The notes under the pieces are model-generated. The model ran no database searches. It was not told the origin of the DNA and saw nothing but the letters and a program-made list of their open reading frames with translations. A program made the translations under genes and the position numbers. Source: Zopfochytrium polystomum (lineage: Eukaryota > Chytridiomycota > Chytridiomycetes > Chytridiales > Chytridiaceae). From it: 64,000 nt of DNA. Every line of letters begins with the position of its first letter. The stretch's first letter is position 1. The stretch spans positions 248,001-312,000 of the forward strand of contig JAIVFJ010000042.1 in assembly GCA_025765615.1 (NCBI GenBank), in the 5' to 3' direction. This document shows positions 53,916 through 64,000 of the stretch, piece after piece.

Positions 53916-56900
53916 ATGAGCTCGTCGTCGTCGTCGTCGTCGTCGGCGTTGTCCTCGCCGCCACCGCCGCCGTCCTCAGCGGCATCGTCGTCGTCGTCGC
54001 CGCTGCTGCTCCTGGCTCGCATGGCTCCGACCGCTGCTCCTCACCCTCCTCATGCGGCGTCATCATCATTGCCTTCATCATCAACCAACGCGAACAGCGG
54101 CCGTCTCGTCGTCGTCGCAGCACACGAGGGCGCCGTGCCCGTCGCCATCCCCACGCCCCACAGCAGCGAGGACCGACTCACCAGCAACACTGCACGCTAC
54201 CACCACCAGAGCACCCACGTCTCCTCCTCCTCATCCATCAACACCCCCTCGGACGGCGCAAGCCCGCGCTCGATCGTCTCCGCCGGCTCCCGCGCCTACT
54301 TTGGCTTCTCGCCCTTCTCGGCCGATCTTTTCGCACTCCGCCCGACCCTCTGGTCCTCCTCCGCCGCCGCCGGCATGCCCGCCGAGCGCGCTTCCTTTGG
54401 CACGCCGCCGTCCCCGCCGCCGCCACCCGCATCCTCGGGACGCTTGTCGCGCTACCAGGCCGTGGACGAGCGCAGATCGTCCGACCTGTCCTCCAACGAC
54501 CCCCTCCTGCTCTTCCGCGACTCTTCTTCGTCCCCCTCTCCTCCTCCGCCTCCCTCCCCTCCGCCTCCTCGTCGTCAGCCTCATCCGTCGTCGATGCTCG
54601 CCGCCGGCGCCGCGGCCGCCCCCGCCTCGCCGTCCCTCGAAACCCTTCGCCCAAGTTTAGACCGCCCGGCCCGAACGGCCGAGACCACCGCGGGTCTCTC
54701 TCGCGGACTGAAAGCGCGCCACCTCGTCATGATGTCGATCGGCGGGACCATCGGAACGGGCCTCTTTGTCGCCTCGGGCCTGACCATCGCCACCGCAGGC
54801 CCCGTCGGCGCGCTGCTGGCCTACGCCGTCGTCGGCACAATGGTCTTTTTCGTCATTGCGTCGTTGGGCGAAATGTCGGCGCTCATCCCCGTGTCGGGAT
54901 CGTTCCACGAGTTTGTGAGTAATGTGCCCTCTATGGGGCCGAGCCTCCTTTTTCCCCCCGCTTTTCCCTCGAAACCCTACTTCTAACCTTCTCACGTATG
55001 TTTTAGGCCGGCCGGTTCGTTGATCCTGGTGAGCTATCATTCTTCCTGCGTTGTCATTTTCGCGTCTCAGCGAATGTTTGACGGTTAACTCGATTTCTTT
55101 TTGGCGTTTTTTCTTTCAAGCTCTTGCGTGGTGCTTGGGCTGGCAGTACTGGTTGCAATGGGCGATATCACTCCGTAAGTCATTCTGTCTCCGCTTTTCG
55201 GACATTTGTCCAGACGCCCGTTTTCACTCTCCGGCTTTGTTACTCCGCACCCCCTGTTTCTAACCTGACCCTCCCTACGCGGCCAAACAAATTCTCCCCC
55301 CCGCCCCCCTTCCCCCTCCACGCAGCATCCGAGCTCGCCGCCGCCGGCATCATCACCAGCTTCTGGCTTCCCACCGTGCCCCCGATGCTCACCTCCCTCC
55401 TCCTCCTCGTCGCCCTCCTCGCCGTCAACACCCGCGACGTCCGCCAGTTTGGCGAAACCGAGTTCTGGATCGCCCTCGTCAAGGTTCTCGCCGTCGTCCT
55501 CTTCATCCTCGCCGGCGCCGCAATCGACCTCGTCGGCTTCCCCGGCGAGCAGCCCCTCCTGTTCAAGAACTGGTCCGTCCCCGGCGCGCCATTCAAAAAC
55601 GGCCTGCTCGACGGTTTCGTACCAGTGTTTGCGATCGCGTTTTTTGGGTTTGGTGGAACCGGTAATGCGATCTGGTCGCCTGCAAATGTTTTTCTTCTTG
55701 CTTTTTTTTCTTTTCGTCTTTTTCCGGTTGAAGCTAAGGAATTTGGTTGTTTTCTCTTCCGTATCGCAGAAATGGTCGGCGTTAGCGCGGGCGAGGTCAG
55801 CGACCCGCGGACGAACGTCCCCAAAGCGATCAACCAGACGTTTTGGCGCATCCTGTGAGTTTCACTTTTCCAGCAACCACCCCTCCCTCGAAAGGGCATG
55901 CCTCTTCGTAGACCTTGCGGCGCTTTGTCCAGTACTGACGTCAATGTACTTCTTTGTCGTGTTGGTTGAACCGGTCTGCCATGGCACCAAAAATAGTGTC
56001 TTTTACTTTGGCTCGATCGGCGTGATTGGACTGCGTAAGAGCCCCACAGTCTCCCCCCGCCACAATGTAACCGGCCACTCACTCCAAACACCCCACTCGA
56101 TGCCAAAAAAAAAAAACAAAAAACACAGTGATACCCAACGACGACCCGAACCTCGCGCTCGCCGCCGAAACCAACGACGTCACCATCGCCCCCTTCACCC
56201 TGATCCTCCTCCGCGCCGGCCTCGGCCCCGCCACCCACCTCATGAACCTCGTCATCCTCTCCGCCGTCGTCTCCGCCGCAAACTCGGCCCTCTACGCCGC
56301 CAGCAGAACCCTGGTCGCCCTCGCAGACCGCGGACACGCGCACAGAGTCTTTGCCGCGAATGTTGACGCCGCCGGAGTCCCCTGGGCGGCGCTGGCCGCG
56401 ACGACCGCGGTCGCGTGTTTGGCGTTTTTGGGAATTGCGTGGGGAGGTGGGTTGGTTGTTACTGTGTTTTCTTTTTTTTTTTTTTTTTTTTTACCTTCTG
56501 TTTTATTTTTGGTTTGTCCGGTGGCTGGTGAGCCATCATCGCTGACACTCATCTTCCCCCACCCCCACACCATTCAATACCCGCACCAACCTCCCCTCGC
56601 ACCATTTAACCCACCCAAAGAGGGCGTCGTCTTCTCTTGGCTCCTCACCCTGATGGGCACCTCGGGCCTGCTCACCTGGATGTCCATCAGCATCACGCAC
56701 CTCCGCTTCCGCCGCGCCTACCTCGCCCAGGGCCGCCGCCTCGAAGACCTGCCGTACTTGGCCCCTTTCTACCCGTTTGGGGATTACCTCGCACTCGCCA
56801 TCGGCGTGCTGATTATCGCGGGACAGGTGGGGGGAGGGAAGAGGGGGGCCGTTATTTAAATTTTATTTTATTTTTTATTATTTTTTATTTTTTGTTTGGA

Positions 56901-57292
56901 TTTGTTTTGCGGTTCGATGCGGACGCTACGGTCGCTTTTCGTCGCTAACCTGCTTTTCAACCCACCCCCACCTCCTACAACTCACTACGCGGTCCCCGTC
57001 CGACAACCCAAAAGACCGCCATGGCCGTTTCCGCCGACCCGTTCGTCTTTCGCAACCTGCTTTCGGTCCTGCGTGAGTTGTACCACTGGGGGGGTTAAAC
57101 CCCTTGCCCCCCTCTCTTACAACCCATTTCTAACGAAGGCCCATTGCCTCCGCTTCAATTTAACAAACGGAAAAAAAAAACAAAACAAAACCACAAGTGG
57201 GACTACCGCTCTTTGCGTCCCTGTACCTCGGCTACAAGTTTCGCAACCAGACTAAAATCGTCCCGCTCGAAAAGTGCGACTTTTCGATCTAG
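53916..57292 (+). CDS. Amino-acid permease of the fungal YAT family (10 exons)
   Basis: Exons: 53916-54914, 55007-55028, 55121-55174, 55326-55661, 55770-55854, 55997-56034, 56129-56446, 56621-56826, 57015-57072, 57198-57292. All junctions are GT-AG, phases agree, and 2,211 nt give 736 residues. Residues 1-263 are a Ser/Pro/Ala-rich cytosolic tail, far longer than usual for the family. The transporter core starts at GLKARHLVMMSIGGTIGTGL (TM1, glycine-rich substrate motif). It continues with GEMSALIPVSGSF, AGRFVDP, GWQYWLQWAI, FFGFGGTEMVG, FYFGSIGVIGL, a late HLRFRRAY loop, and ends with LGYKFRN and CDFSI before TAG. This order is that of plasma-membrane proton-coupled amino-acid permeases. Substrate specificity cannot be read. 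Exon 2 is only 22 nt and exon 6 only 38 nt, so automated prediction may miss them. Confidence 0.9.
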
Positions 57293-57722
57293 CGCAACCC
57301 AACCCAACACCCAACCCCCCAAACCCTCTCTCACTCCCTCACTCTCTCCTCCTTTGTTTTTGGCAGCTTTTCCTTTGCCCTTTTTTTTTTTTTTTTCCTT
57401 AACTTTAACAACCAGGGGAGATTCAAGTTTCTAGTTTTCCTACTCTAGTTTTTGTTTCTTTTTTTTTTTTCTTTTTTTCTTGTTCCTTCAAATTCCAGCG
57501 CCGGGGTTAGTTCTGGGGATTTAAGGGCCTGTTTTTTTCCCTCTAGTTTAACGCATTGGTAGGCACGGGGTACAAGTAATGGAGGAAGAAAAAAAAATAA
57601 GAAGAAAAAAAAGGGAAGAGAAGGGAAAATTTAGCCAAGCGACGGGTGTGGGAGAGAGATGGAGGGGTAAAGACCCACAGAAAGGTTAGTCGCGTGGGAG
57701 GTGAACCGCGCCCGCCCCTATT
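57293..57722. other. Convergent intergenic region
   Basis: Shared 3' flank of the permease (plus) and the glycosyltransferase (minus). It contains T-runs near 57380 and 57462, and an A-rich run with AATAA-like signals at 57585-57625. No gene. Confidence 0.6.
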
Positions 57723-60700
57723 TCACACGACGCACACGGCCGGCATCCCAAACCCAGACCGCACCCCGTCGACGACGCCGGCGACCGCGAACGGCACCGC
57801 GTCGCCCGGCTCGAACCCGGCCACCGTGATCGCCGGCTCGTCCGTCTCGAAAAACATCCACTCCCCCGTCCCGGCGCCACCGGCGCCCGGCCGCGCCACC
57901 TTCACCACCCACGACCCGACCTCCACCCCGGTCCACGCCGCCCGCTCCCACCCGACCCACAGCGTGCCCGCCGCCCGCTCCGCGCCCTCCAAACACACAA
58001 ACACCTCCACCCCGATCCGCGGCGCGTACACCTGCACCGCAGCCTCGCCCGCCAGAAACTCGCCCGCGCCGACACCGCCGCCGCCGCCGCCCCGCCGCAC
58101 CCGCCGCAACACCCCGCGCCGCGACGCCCGCAGCCCGTCCCGCACCAGCGCAAGCACCTCGCCCACCGCCACGCTCGTGTCCTGGTAGATCCGGTACAGC
58201 CACTGCGCGTCCGTGCAGCACTCGTGCGGCGCCACCCGCGGCGAGGACCTGATCGCCGCTTGCTCGGATTCCGAAAGGTGCGCGATCCCGCCGAGTAAGG
58301 GCGGGTTGTCGGGGTGCGCGACGCTGGCGGAGGCGTGCTTGTTCTGGTGGGTGTGTTGTTTTTTTTTTTTGTTTTGTTTTTGGTGAGAGAGCGAGAGAGA
58401 GAGAGGGAGAGCGCAGAGTTGGAGACCCTTTTTTCGCAAGAACGAAACGCTCGGCTTACCTCCCACGCGCGATACACCAAATCCATCCCCGGCAGCTCCG
58501 CCATAATTTTGAACGGCGTGTACCCCTCGCTCGGCACCGCGTACGGAAACATCTCGACCACCACCGTGCCCCTCCTGCAAAACATCGTCATCGCCATCAA
58601 GCTCCCGTGCATCCCCACAACCACCCGCGCCCGCCGCAGCAACCCGACCTGTTCCTCGAACGTGTGGCTCTCGTTCGACACCACCACCACAGGGTACCCG
58701 AACGCCCGCGACATTGCGATCGTCAGCGCCGCGAGGTTCAGGATCAGCCGGTTCTTGTGTCGCGCGAGGATGATCGCGAGGCGGGTCGTAGGGAAGTCGA
58801 GGCGCGAGTGCGGCGGCGCCGGCGGAAACGTCGCGTTGCCGAAGGAGGGCTCGTCGGCGTCAGGAGGCGGCACGGAGGGTCCCGCAGGGCTCGCGTCGTC
58901 CTCCGGCGTCGCGTCGTCGTCCAGCAGCGTGTCGTCGCCGAACGCCAGGTCGTCGTCCGTCAGCCGCGACACCGCGTTCCACTCCGCTGCCGCCGCCGCT
59001 GCCGCCGCCGCCGTCGTCGCCGCCGCCGTCGCGGCGGCCGGGATTTTGCCGCCGTCGGCGCCGGCCGCCGCTCCCGCAACCGCAACACCCGTGTCGCCCG
59101 CGACGTCGTCATCGTCGGCGTAGTCGGCCGTCAGGATCAGCGAGTCGTCGTCCAGCGCTGGGTTCCAGTCGCCGCCGCCGCTGCCGCTCGCCCGCGGCGG
59201 TTCCTCGGCAAGGACTGCCGCCGGAGCGGCGGCCCGCCAGCCGCCGCGGAATGGAGGAGGCGGCGGTGGAGGAGGAGGAGGCGGAGGAGGAGGCGATTCC
59301 GGTAGTGGTTCCGACGGCCGAGAAGACGACAGAGTCGATGTCTGTGGCTGCTCTTCCCGCAGCGGCGGCGGAGGCGGAGGCGGGGGCGGCGACGGTGAAG
59401 AGTAAGAAGAAGAAGACGACGAAGAAGCCGCCGGACTGCCGTCGTTTGCTGTTCTCGCTTTCCGCGTGGGCGGCAGCGGACTTCCGGACCTCAGCGACGC
59501 CGCGGCCGCCGCGTCCGCTTCCTCGTCATCCTCGTCCTCCTCCTCTTCCCCTTCGCCGTCCTCCGCCAACCCGTCGCCGTCGGCCCTCCCGACATAATAC
59601 GCCTCGTCCTCTCCAATCTCGAGCCCCATCCTGCGCACAAACCAGTTCGCGACCTCCCTCACGTGCAACCCGTTGACGACCTTCCCCTCGATCGGGCCCT
59701 GCGGCCTTCCAAACCCGTACTGGTACCACGTGGTACGTTTCGTGGCGCCGACGACGGCGTCGCGGAACCCGGTGATGACCTTTGCGTCGTACTGCAGGTA
59801 ATCCCGCATGCGCAGCGGCTTGCGCGACAGGTACCTGAACGGCCTATCGTACGGGGTGTGACCGTACGGGTCGATGAACTGGATGCGGTGGCGCGCGAGG
59901 TCGAACGGCCACCCGCCGTACCGCTCGTCGCCGCCCCCGCCGCCCACGTGCCGCTTTAGCTGGTGGTACAGCACCACCACGTCGTCGTGCAGGTTGTGCA
60001 TCACGTTCAGCGCGTGGAACCGCTTGTGGATGAACGTCAGGTCCAGCTCGTACCGCAGCGGCACGTTCCGCACCGCGGGGCTCAGCGGGTGCACGTGGTC
60101 GAACGACCACTCGGTCCACGAGTGGTTCTCAACCCCGCCCGACTCCAGGTAGATGCACGACGCCTCGGTCGTGAGGTCCGGCAGGCCCGCGATGATCGAG
60201 GAGTTGGTGCGCACGATGAAGAACCGGTCGGCGGTCGGGGAGTAGTACAGGTTTCGGAAACGGCACTCGCTGGATGGTGGTAGGAACAGATGAAAAGAAA
60301 AAAAAAAAAGAAAAAATCAATGTGCGGTTAGATCGCCGTTAAAAACAAAAATATGCGCGTCCGCTTGAATTCCCCCCCTTCCCTCCCTCCATTTACCGCG
60401 TTGCGGGAGTGTCTCCCGTGCACCACACGGACGAGGACGGCAGCACGTCGGTCCAGTGCGTTTGCGACGCGGTCTCCGGCTCCTCCTCCTCTTCCAGACT
60501 CGATACGCCTTGCTTGACAAAGCTGCGGACGTCGTGCACGTCCTCGGCTTGTCCGCCGACGCCGCCGCCGCCGCCGCTGCCGCCGGCGTCGCCGGCGCCG
60601 TCGTCCACGCGTTGCTGATCCGTCGTCGTCGGGCCCGCATCGTTCATGAACGCCTCGACCATCGCCGCGGCCTTGAGCATCGCGTCCAGCTCGTCGCTCT

Positions 60701-62127
60701 TGGCCGCCAGCTCGTCGGTTTTCGTCGCCAGCACCCGCCGCACTTCTGCGAGTTCCTTGGAGATGTCTTGAGCAAGGGCAGAAGGGAGGGTGGCGCGACC
60801 CGAGATTTGTTAGGGGGAATAGAGAAAGAGAGCAGGGGAAGTGCTTACCGTCAAACTTGCTCTTCCAGCGAAGCTCCACACCGACCTCGCGCATGATGCA
60901 CGCCTCCTCGCTCACTCCATGGTAATGGATCACAGTCGCCGTCGGCGCCGGCGCCGGCGTCGACACCGCCGCAGCCGCCGCCGCGACGCTCGTCGGCTCC
61001 ACGGGCCCCTTGCCAGCCGCACTCGTCCGCGGCACCTCGCGCACCGCCGCCGGGATCGCGCGACCGACATGATCCCCGACGCCGCCGCACTGGCACCGAC
61101 CGCCGGTCGGCCCCGCCGCCGCCGTCGCCCCCTCCTTCCTCGGCACCTGCACCACCAGCGGAATCACCTCCGCCAGGAACGACCCGCCGCCGCCGCCGCC
61201 GGCGCCAGCGGCGGCGATCCACAGCCCGACGGCGACCGCCGCGACCGCGACCAGCGCCGTCACAAGCACGGCAACCGCTGGGCCAGCCGCCGTCCGCGCC
61301 GCCGCTGGCGCGGCCGGCGCGCCAGGCCAGAAGAACACCGAGGCCGCCGGACGGAGGCTCTCCTGCGACGCGCGTAGCATCGCCTTCCGCCGGCGCGTGC
61401 GGGCCATCAGCTCCCGCGGCGCTGCTGATGCTGCTGCGGACGACGCGGCGGCGGGCCTGCCGCCGGAGATGGACAGCGTCGACGACGCGGGCGACGTCGT
61501 GGTGGTGTTGGTTGCGACCGACGACTGGGACAGCGCCGGGCTGATCCAGGTCGTCGTCGTCGTTGCCGCGGCGGGTGGGGATGTTGTGGAGGATGTCGAC
61601 GACGACGACGACGATATCGACGACGCGGAGCGAGGTGGTGCGGCGACGGGGTGCGGGGCGCGGCTGTGATCGCCGTCGTGGTCGTGGTCGTCGTCGTCGT
61701 CGTCGTTTTCAGGGTATGAGTCGTGGTGGCCGCCGGTGGCCGCGTGTGGGTCGCTGCTGCACCTGTGGCTGCTGCCATCGTGGGGGTGTTTGGTTGTGTG
61801 GTGGTGGTCGTCGTTGCGGCGGTGTCCCTCGCGATCGTTCGCGTCCTGATCTTCCTCCTCGTCCTCGCTGTGCTCGCCGGCGGCCTCGTCCACGGCGCCG
61901 TCGTCGTGGTCGTCGTCGTCGAGGGTGGTATGAACTCTGCTGCTCTCGCCGCCGCCGCTGCCCGGGTGTTGCTGGTGGCGGTGGGGCTGGTCGTTGTGGA
62001 GATCCAAGAGGGGTCCGTTGTTGCGCCGCCGATCGAGCCCCGTGGCGGCGGCGTCGGCGGCGTCGTCGAAGCCGTCTTCGTCAAAGTCGAAGAAGTCGCC
62101 GACGGCGTCGAGCGCGCCCCGCGCCAT
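57723..62127 (-). CDS. POMGNT2-like family 61 glycosyltransferase (4 exons)
   Basis: Exons, high to low: 60849-62127, 60397-60766, 58460-60269, 57723-58343. All junctions are GT-AG and in phase; 4,080 nt give 1,359 residues. Residues 1-283 are an acidic, His/Asp/Ser-rich cytosolic tail. A single membrane segment (AVAVLVTALVAVAAVAVGLW, ~284-308) makes it a type II Golgi/ER protein. A short coiled stem (~420-460) follows. The GT61 region opens with ECRFRNLYY and NSSIIAGLP, then HALNVMHNLHDDV, ARHKNR, and the signature VGMHGSLMAM with VVEMFPYAV and YTPFKIMAELPGMDL. The last exon contains ECCTDAQWLYRIYQDT and a beta-rich domain resembling the FN3 domain of POMGNT2. POMGNT2 adds beta-1,4-GlcNAc to O-mannose in animals. 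A ~255-residue Pro/Ser/Asp/Ala block (about 779-1035) splits the catalytic part. Donor and acceptor are inferred. Confidence 0.85.
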
Positions 62128-62152
62128 GCAAACTGTTTCTTTCTTTCTCCTG

Positions 62153-62155
<3 letters not shown>

Positions 62156-62226
<71 letters not shown>

Positions 62227-62271
62227 GTCGATCAGTCAGTCAGTCAGTCAGTCAGTCAGTCAGTCAGTCTC
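62156..62271. repeat. (CT)n and (CAGT)n microsatellites
   Basis: A (CT)n run at 62158-62222 is followed by about nine CAGT units at 62232-62268. They lie in the 295-bp gap between the glycosyltransferase start and the next gene's 3' end, in what should be the promoter or leader of the glycosyltransferase. An A-run follows at about 62317-62337. Confidence 0.9.
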
Positions 62272-62422
62272 CCTTCCCTCTGTCTTGCGCCGACGATGTC
62301 CATAAAACAACACCACCAAAAAAAAAAAAAAAAAAAACGGCGAGCTGAAATCTTTCAACGGCGCTACATACATTTTGGCCCCCACCCACCTCCCACTCCC
62401 AACCACTCAATCCCACCCCCAG

Positions 62423-64000
62423 CTACTCCATCGCCCCCCCCGCCGCCGCCCTCCCCGCCGCCGCCGACGCCCTGCCCGCAACCCTCGTCGACCGCCCCAT
62501 CAGCTTGACAAAGTCCTTGACGCTCGTCGCAAACACGTCAACGCCGTCCTCCGCGAGCGGCGAGTACCCGGGGCGCTCAAACACGGCGCGCTCGACGCCC
62601 GGGTGCTCGCGCACGTACTGCTCGACCGGCACGAACCCCAGCCGCTCCGGCACCGCCCTCAGCCGCGCGTTCTGCTCGTCGCGCCCGCGCGTCCAGCACC
62701 ACACGTGCTCAAGCGGCCGCGCAGCCTCGTCCCGCCGCGCGTCCGCCTGCACTCGCTCGATCGCCCGACGCACCAGCTCGCCGTACGACTCGAGCGTCGG
62801 GAGGAACACCGACCGCGGCGTCATTTGCACCATGAACAGCGCCCCACGCGCGCGGTCCCACTCGGCGACCGAAAACGCTACGTACACCCGGTCGTCCGAC
62901 GGCTGCGCCCAGAGACCTGTGGAATCTCCGCCGTCGCCCCCAGTGGCGCCCAGCGACGGTAAAAGAGCACCGGGACGAACAACATTGGCCGCTGGAAGCA
63001 CCGCCGGCGCCGGCGGTGACGGAGGCGGAGGCGTCGCTGGAGGGGCCATCGACGAGGCCGACCGAGCCCCTCTAGACGAAGGCGAAGCCGCCGCCGCCGC
63101 CTCCTGCTTTACGCGCGCGCCCACCGTCGTCGCAGCAAACTCTGCAATCTCCGGGATCGGTCGCATCGGCGCCACGCCTCCCTCCAGCGCCAGTCGCATC
63201 AGCCATGGAACTTCCGGCGTCAGTGGGCCTGCCGCCGCCGCCGCTGAGCTCTTGGCCTTTCCCTTGTCGGACGACGACGACGCCGATGACAACAACGACG
63301 ACGACGATGTGGCGGCGGCGGCGGCCGCCGCCGCCGCCGCCGCAGCAGCAACGGCCGCCGCCGCCTCGGCGACAGCCGCCGCTTCCGCCGCCGCCGCCTC
63401 CGCCGCCGCCACCGCCGCCACAGAGTTCTTCCTCTCCTTGCCCTTCTTGCCGCGGTTCCGGTTCCGCTTGTCGATCCACGACACGGTCAGGTACAGCTTG
63501 CCCTCCAAACCTGGCGGCCGCGCGCCTGTGGCCCCCGCGCCCGTCGTCGGCGACACGATCGCGTCGAGGACCGCGCGGCGCCACAAATCCTCCACCTCGG
63601 CCTGAACGTTGGCCACCGACCCAGCGTAGCGCGCCAAACCCGCGGGGCTCTCAAGGACGGCGGGCAGCGCGTACAGCGAGAGGTGGCAGTCGAAAAACAC
63701 GTCGCGCACGCCCGCCAACACCGCCGGTGTCAGCTCCAGCGGCGTCTCGAGCACCCGGTGCTGCGCCGACGCGTCGCCGACCCGGATGTGCGGGAGTGAG
63801 CACGTCTTGCGCGCCCGCTCAAACAGCTCCTTGGGCCGCCACTTGCCCGTCCGCGTCTTGCCGCCCCCGCCGCACTCGGAGCAGAGCTGGTACTTTGCGT
63901 GGCATGTGCTGCATATCAGCGTCACGGCAAAGTCGGGGTCCGTCCACGTCACGCGCGCGGACCCGCCGCCGCTGCTCAGCGACGCCGGAAGCGCGGGGTG
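62423..64000 (-). CDS. Unrecognised zinc-ribbon protein (5' partial)
   Basis: The frame is open from the window edge to the stop at 62423, giving at least 525 residues; the true start is beyond 64000. Near the N-terminal end of the visible part there is a four-cysteine motif ICSTCHAKYQLCSECGG (CxxC-x5-CxxC), then KWRPKELFERARKTCSLPHIRVGD. A helical region follows (DVFFDCHLSLYALPAVLES), then YLTVSWIDKRNRNRGKKGK with a basic patch. A ~100-residue Ala-rich tract comes next. The C-terminal folded part includes VYVAFSVAEWDRARGALFMVQMT and a final block with FVKLM. Ala, Pro and Gly homopolymers separate these blocks. I do not recognise the family. The cysteine motif suggests zinc binding and the basic tract suggests nucleic-acid contact, but neither is shown. 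No intron is evident in the visible part. Confidence 0.65.
   Translation of the reverse strand, partial: HPALPASLSSGGGSARVTWTDPDFAVTLICSTCHAKYQLCSECGGGGKTRTGKWRPKELFERARKTCSLPHIRVGDASAQHRVLETPLELTPAVLAGVRDVFFDCHLSLYALPAVLESPAGLARYAGSVANVQAEVEDLWRRAVLDAIVSPTTGAGATGARPPGLEGKLYLTVSWIDKRNRNRGKKGKERKNSVAAVAAAEAAAAEAAAVAEAAAAVAAAAAAAAAAAAATSSSSLLSSASSSSDKGKAKSSAAAAAGPLTPEVPWLMRLALEGGVAPMRPIPEIAEFAATTVGARVKQEAAAAASPSSRGARSASSMAPPATPPPPSPPAPAVLPAANVVRPGALLPSLGATGGDGGDSTGLWAQPSDDRVYVAFSVAEWDRARGALFMVQMTPRSVFLPTLESYGELVRRAIERVQADARRDEAARPLEHVWCWTRGRDEQNARLRAVPERLGFVPVEQYVREHPGVERAVFERPGYSPLAEDGVDVFATSVKDFVKLMGRSTRVAGRASAAAGRAAAGGAME

Overview
The window looks like nuclear DNA of a fungus, probably an early-diverging (chytrid-like) lineage. 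This is inferred from short GT-AG introns, a fungal-type (YAT) amino-acid permease, Ty1/copia, Ty3/gypsy-chromovirus, LINE and hAT remnants, very GC-rich coding sequence with Ala/Pro/Ser/Gln/Glu homopolymers, and abundant (CT)n, (CA)n and T-run simple repeats. The lineage is uncertain. No rRNA, tRNA or CRISPR array was recognised.

Layout. Positions 1-7.0 kb are GC-rich with three plus-strand genes: the end of an Atf1/condensation-fold acyltransferase, a sphingosine-kinase-like lipid kinase and a small BPI/TULIP-like protein. From 8.4 to 10.6 kb there is a possible minus-strand gene tail, divergent from an acidic leucine-rich-repeat (LRR) gene (copy A). From 10.6 to about 41.3 kb lies a lower-GC, CpG-poor transposon island. 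It holds a solo gypsy LTR with a poly(A) retroposon nested in it, copia LTRs, a 5'-truncated LINE, a gag remnant, a degenerate copia element, two copies of a 1.4-kb element with perfect or near-perfect 10-bp terminal inverted repeats, an intact second LRR gene (copy B), a copia RNase H fragment, a reverse-transcriptase-less chromodomain gypsy element, a collapsed third LRR copy (C) and a hAT remnant. From 41.3 kb to the end the DNA is GC-rich again. It holds a seven-exon gene for a coiled-coil protein of about 2,214 residues with a C-terminal membrane anchor, a C2H2 zinc-finger protein, a ten-exon amino-acid permease of 736 residues, a four-exon POMGNT2-like family-61 glycosyltransferase of 1,359 residues, and the 3' part of an unrecognised zinc-ribbon gene.

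The exon models of the coiled-coil, permease and glycosyltransferase genes were built by hand. Every splice junction keeps phase, and each total is an exact multiple of three. The genes do not form an obvious pathway; two make membrane-system proteins (permease, glycosyltransferase) and one a lipid kinase.

Most notable are: (1) LRR copies A and B, both intact but differing mostly by amino-acid replacements near the predicted LRR strands; (2) a gypsy chromovirus whose primer-binding site is complementary over 11 nt to its own predicted RNA 5' end, as in Tf1/sushi self-priming elements; (3) a stretch of about 1.8 kb in that element with no CpG found by eye although its integrase frame is open; (4) a POMGNT2-like glycosyltransferase in a fungal setting, with a ~255-residue low-complexity block inside the catalytic region.
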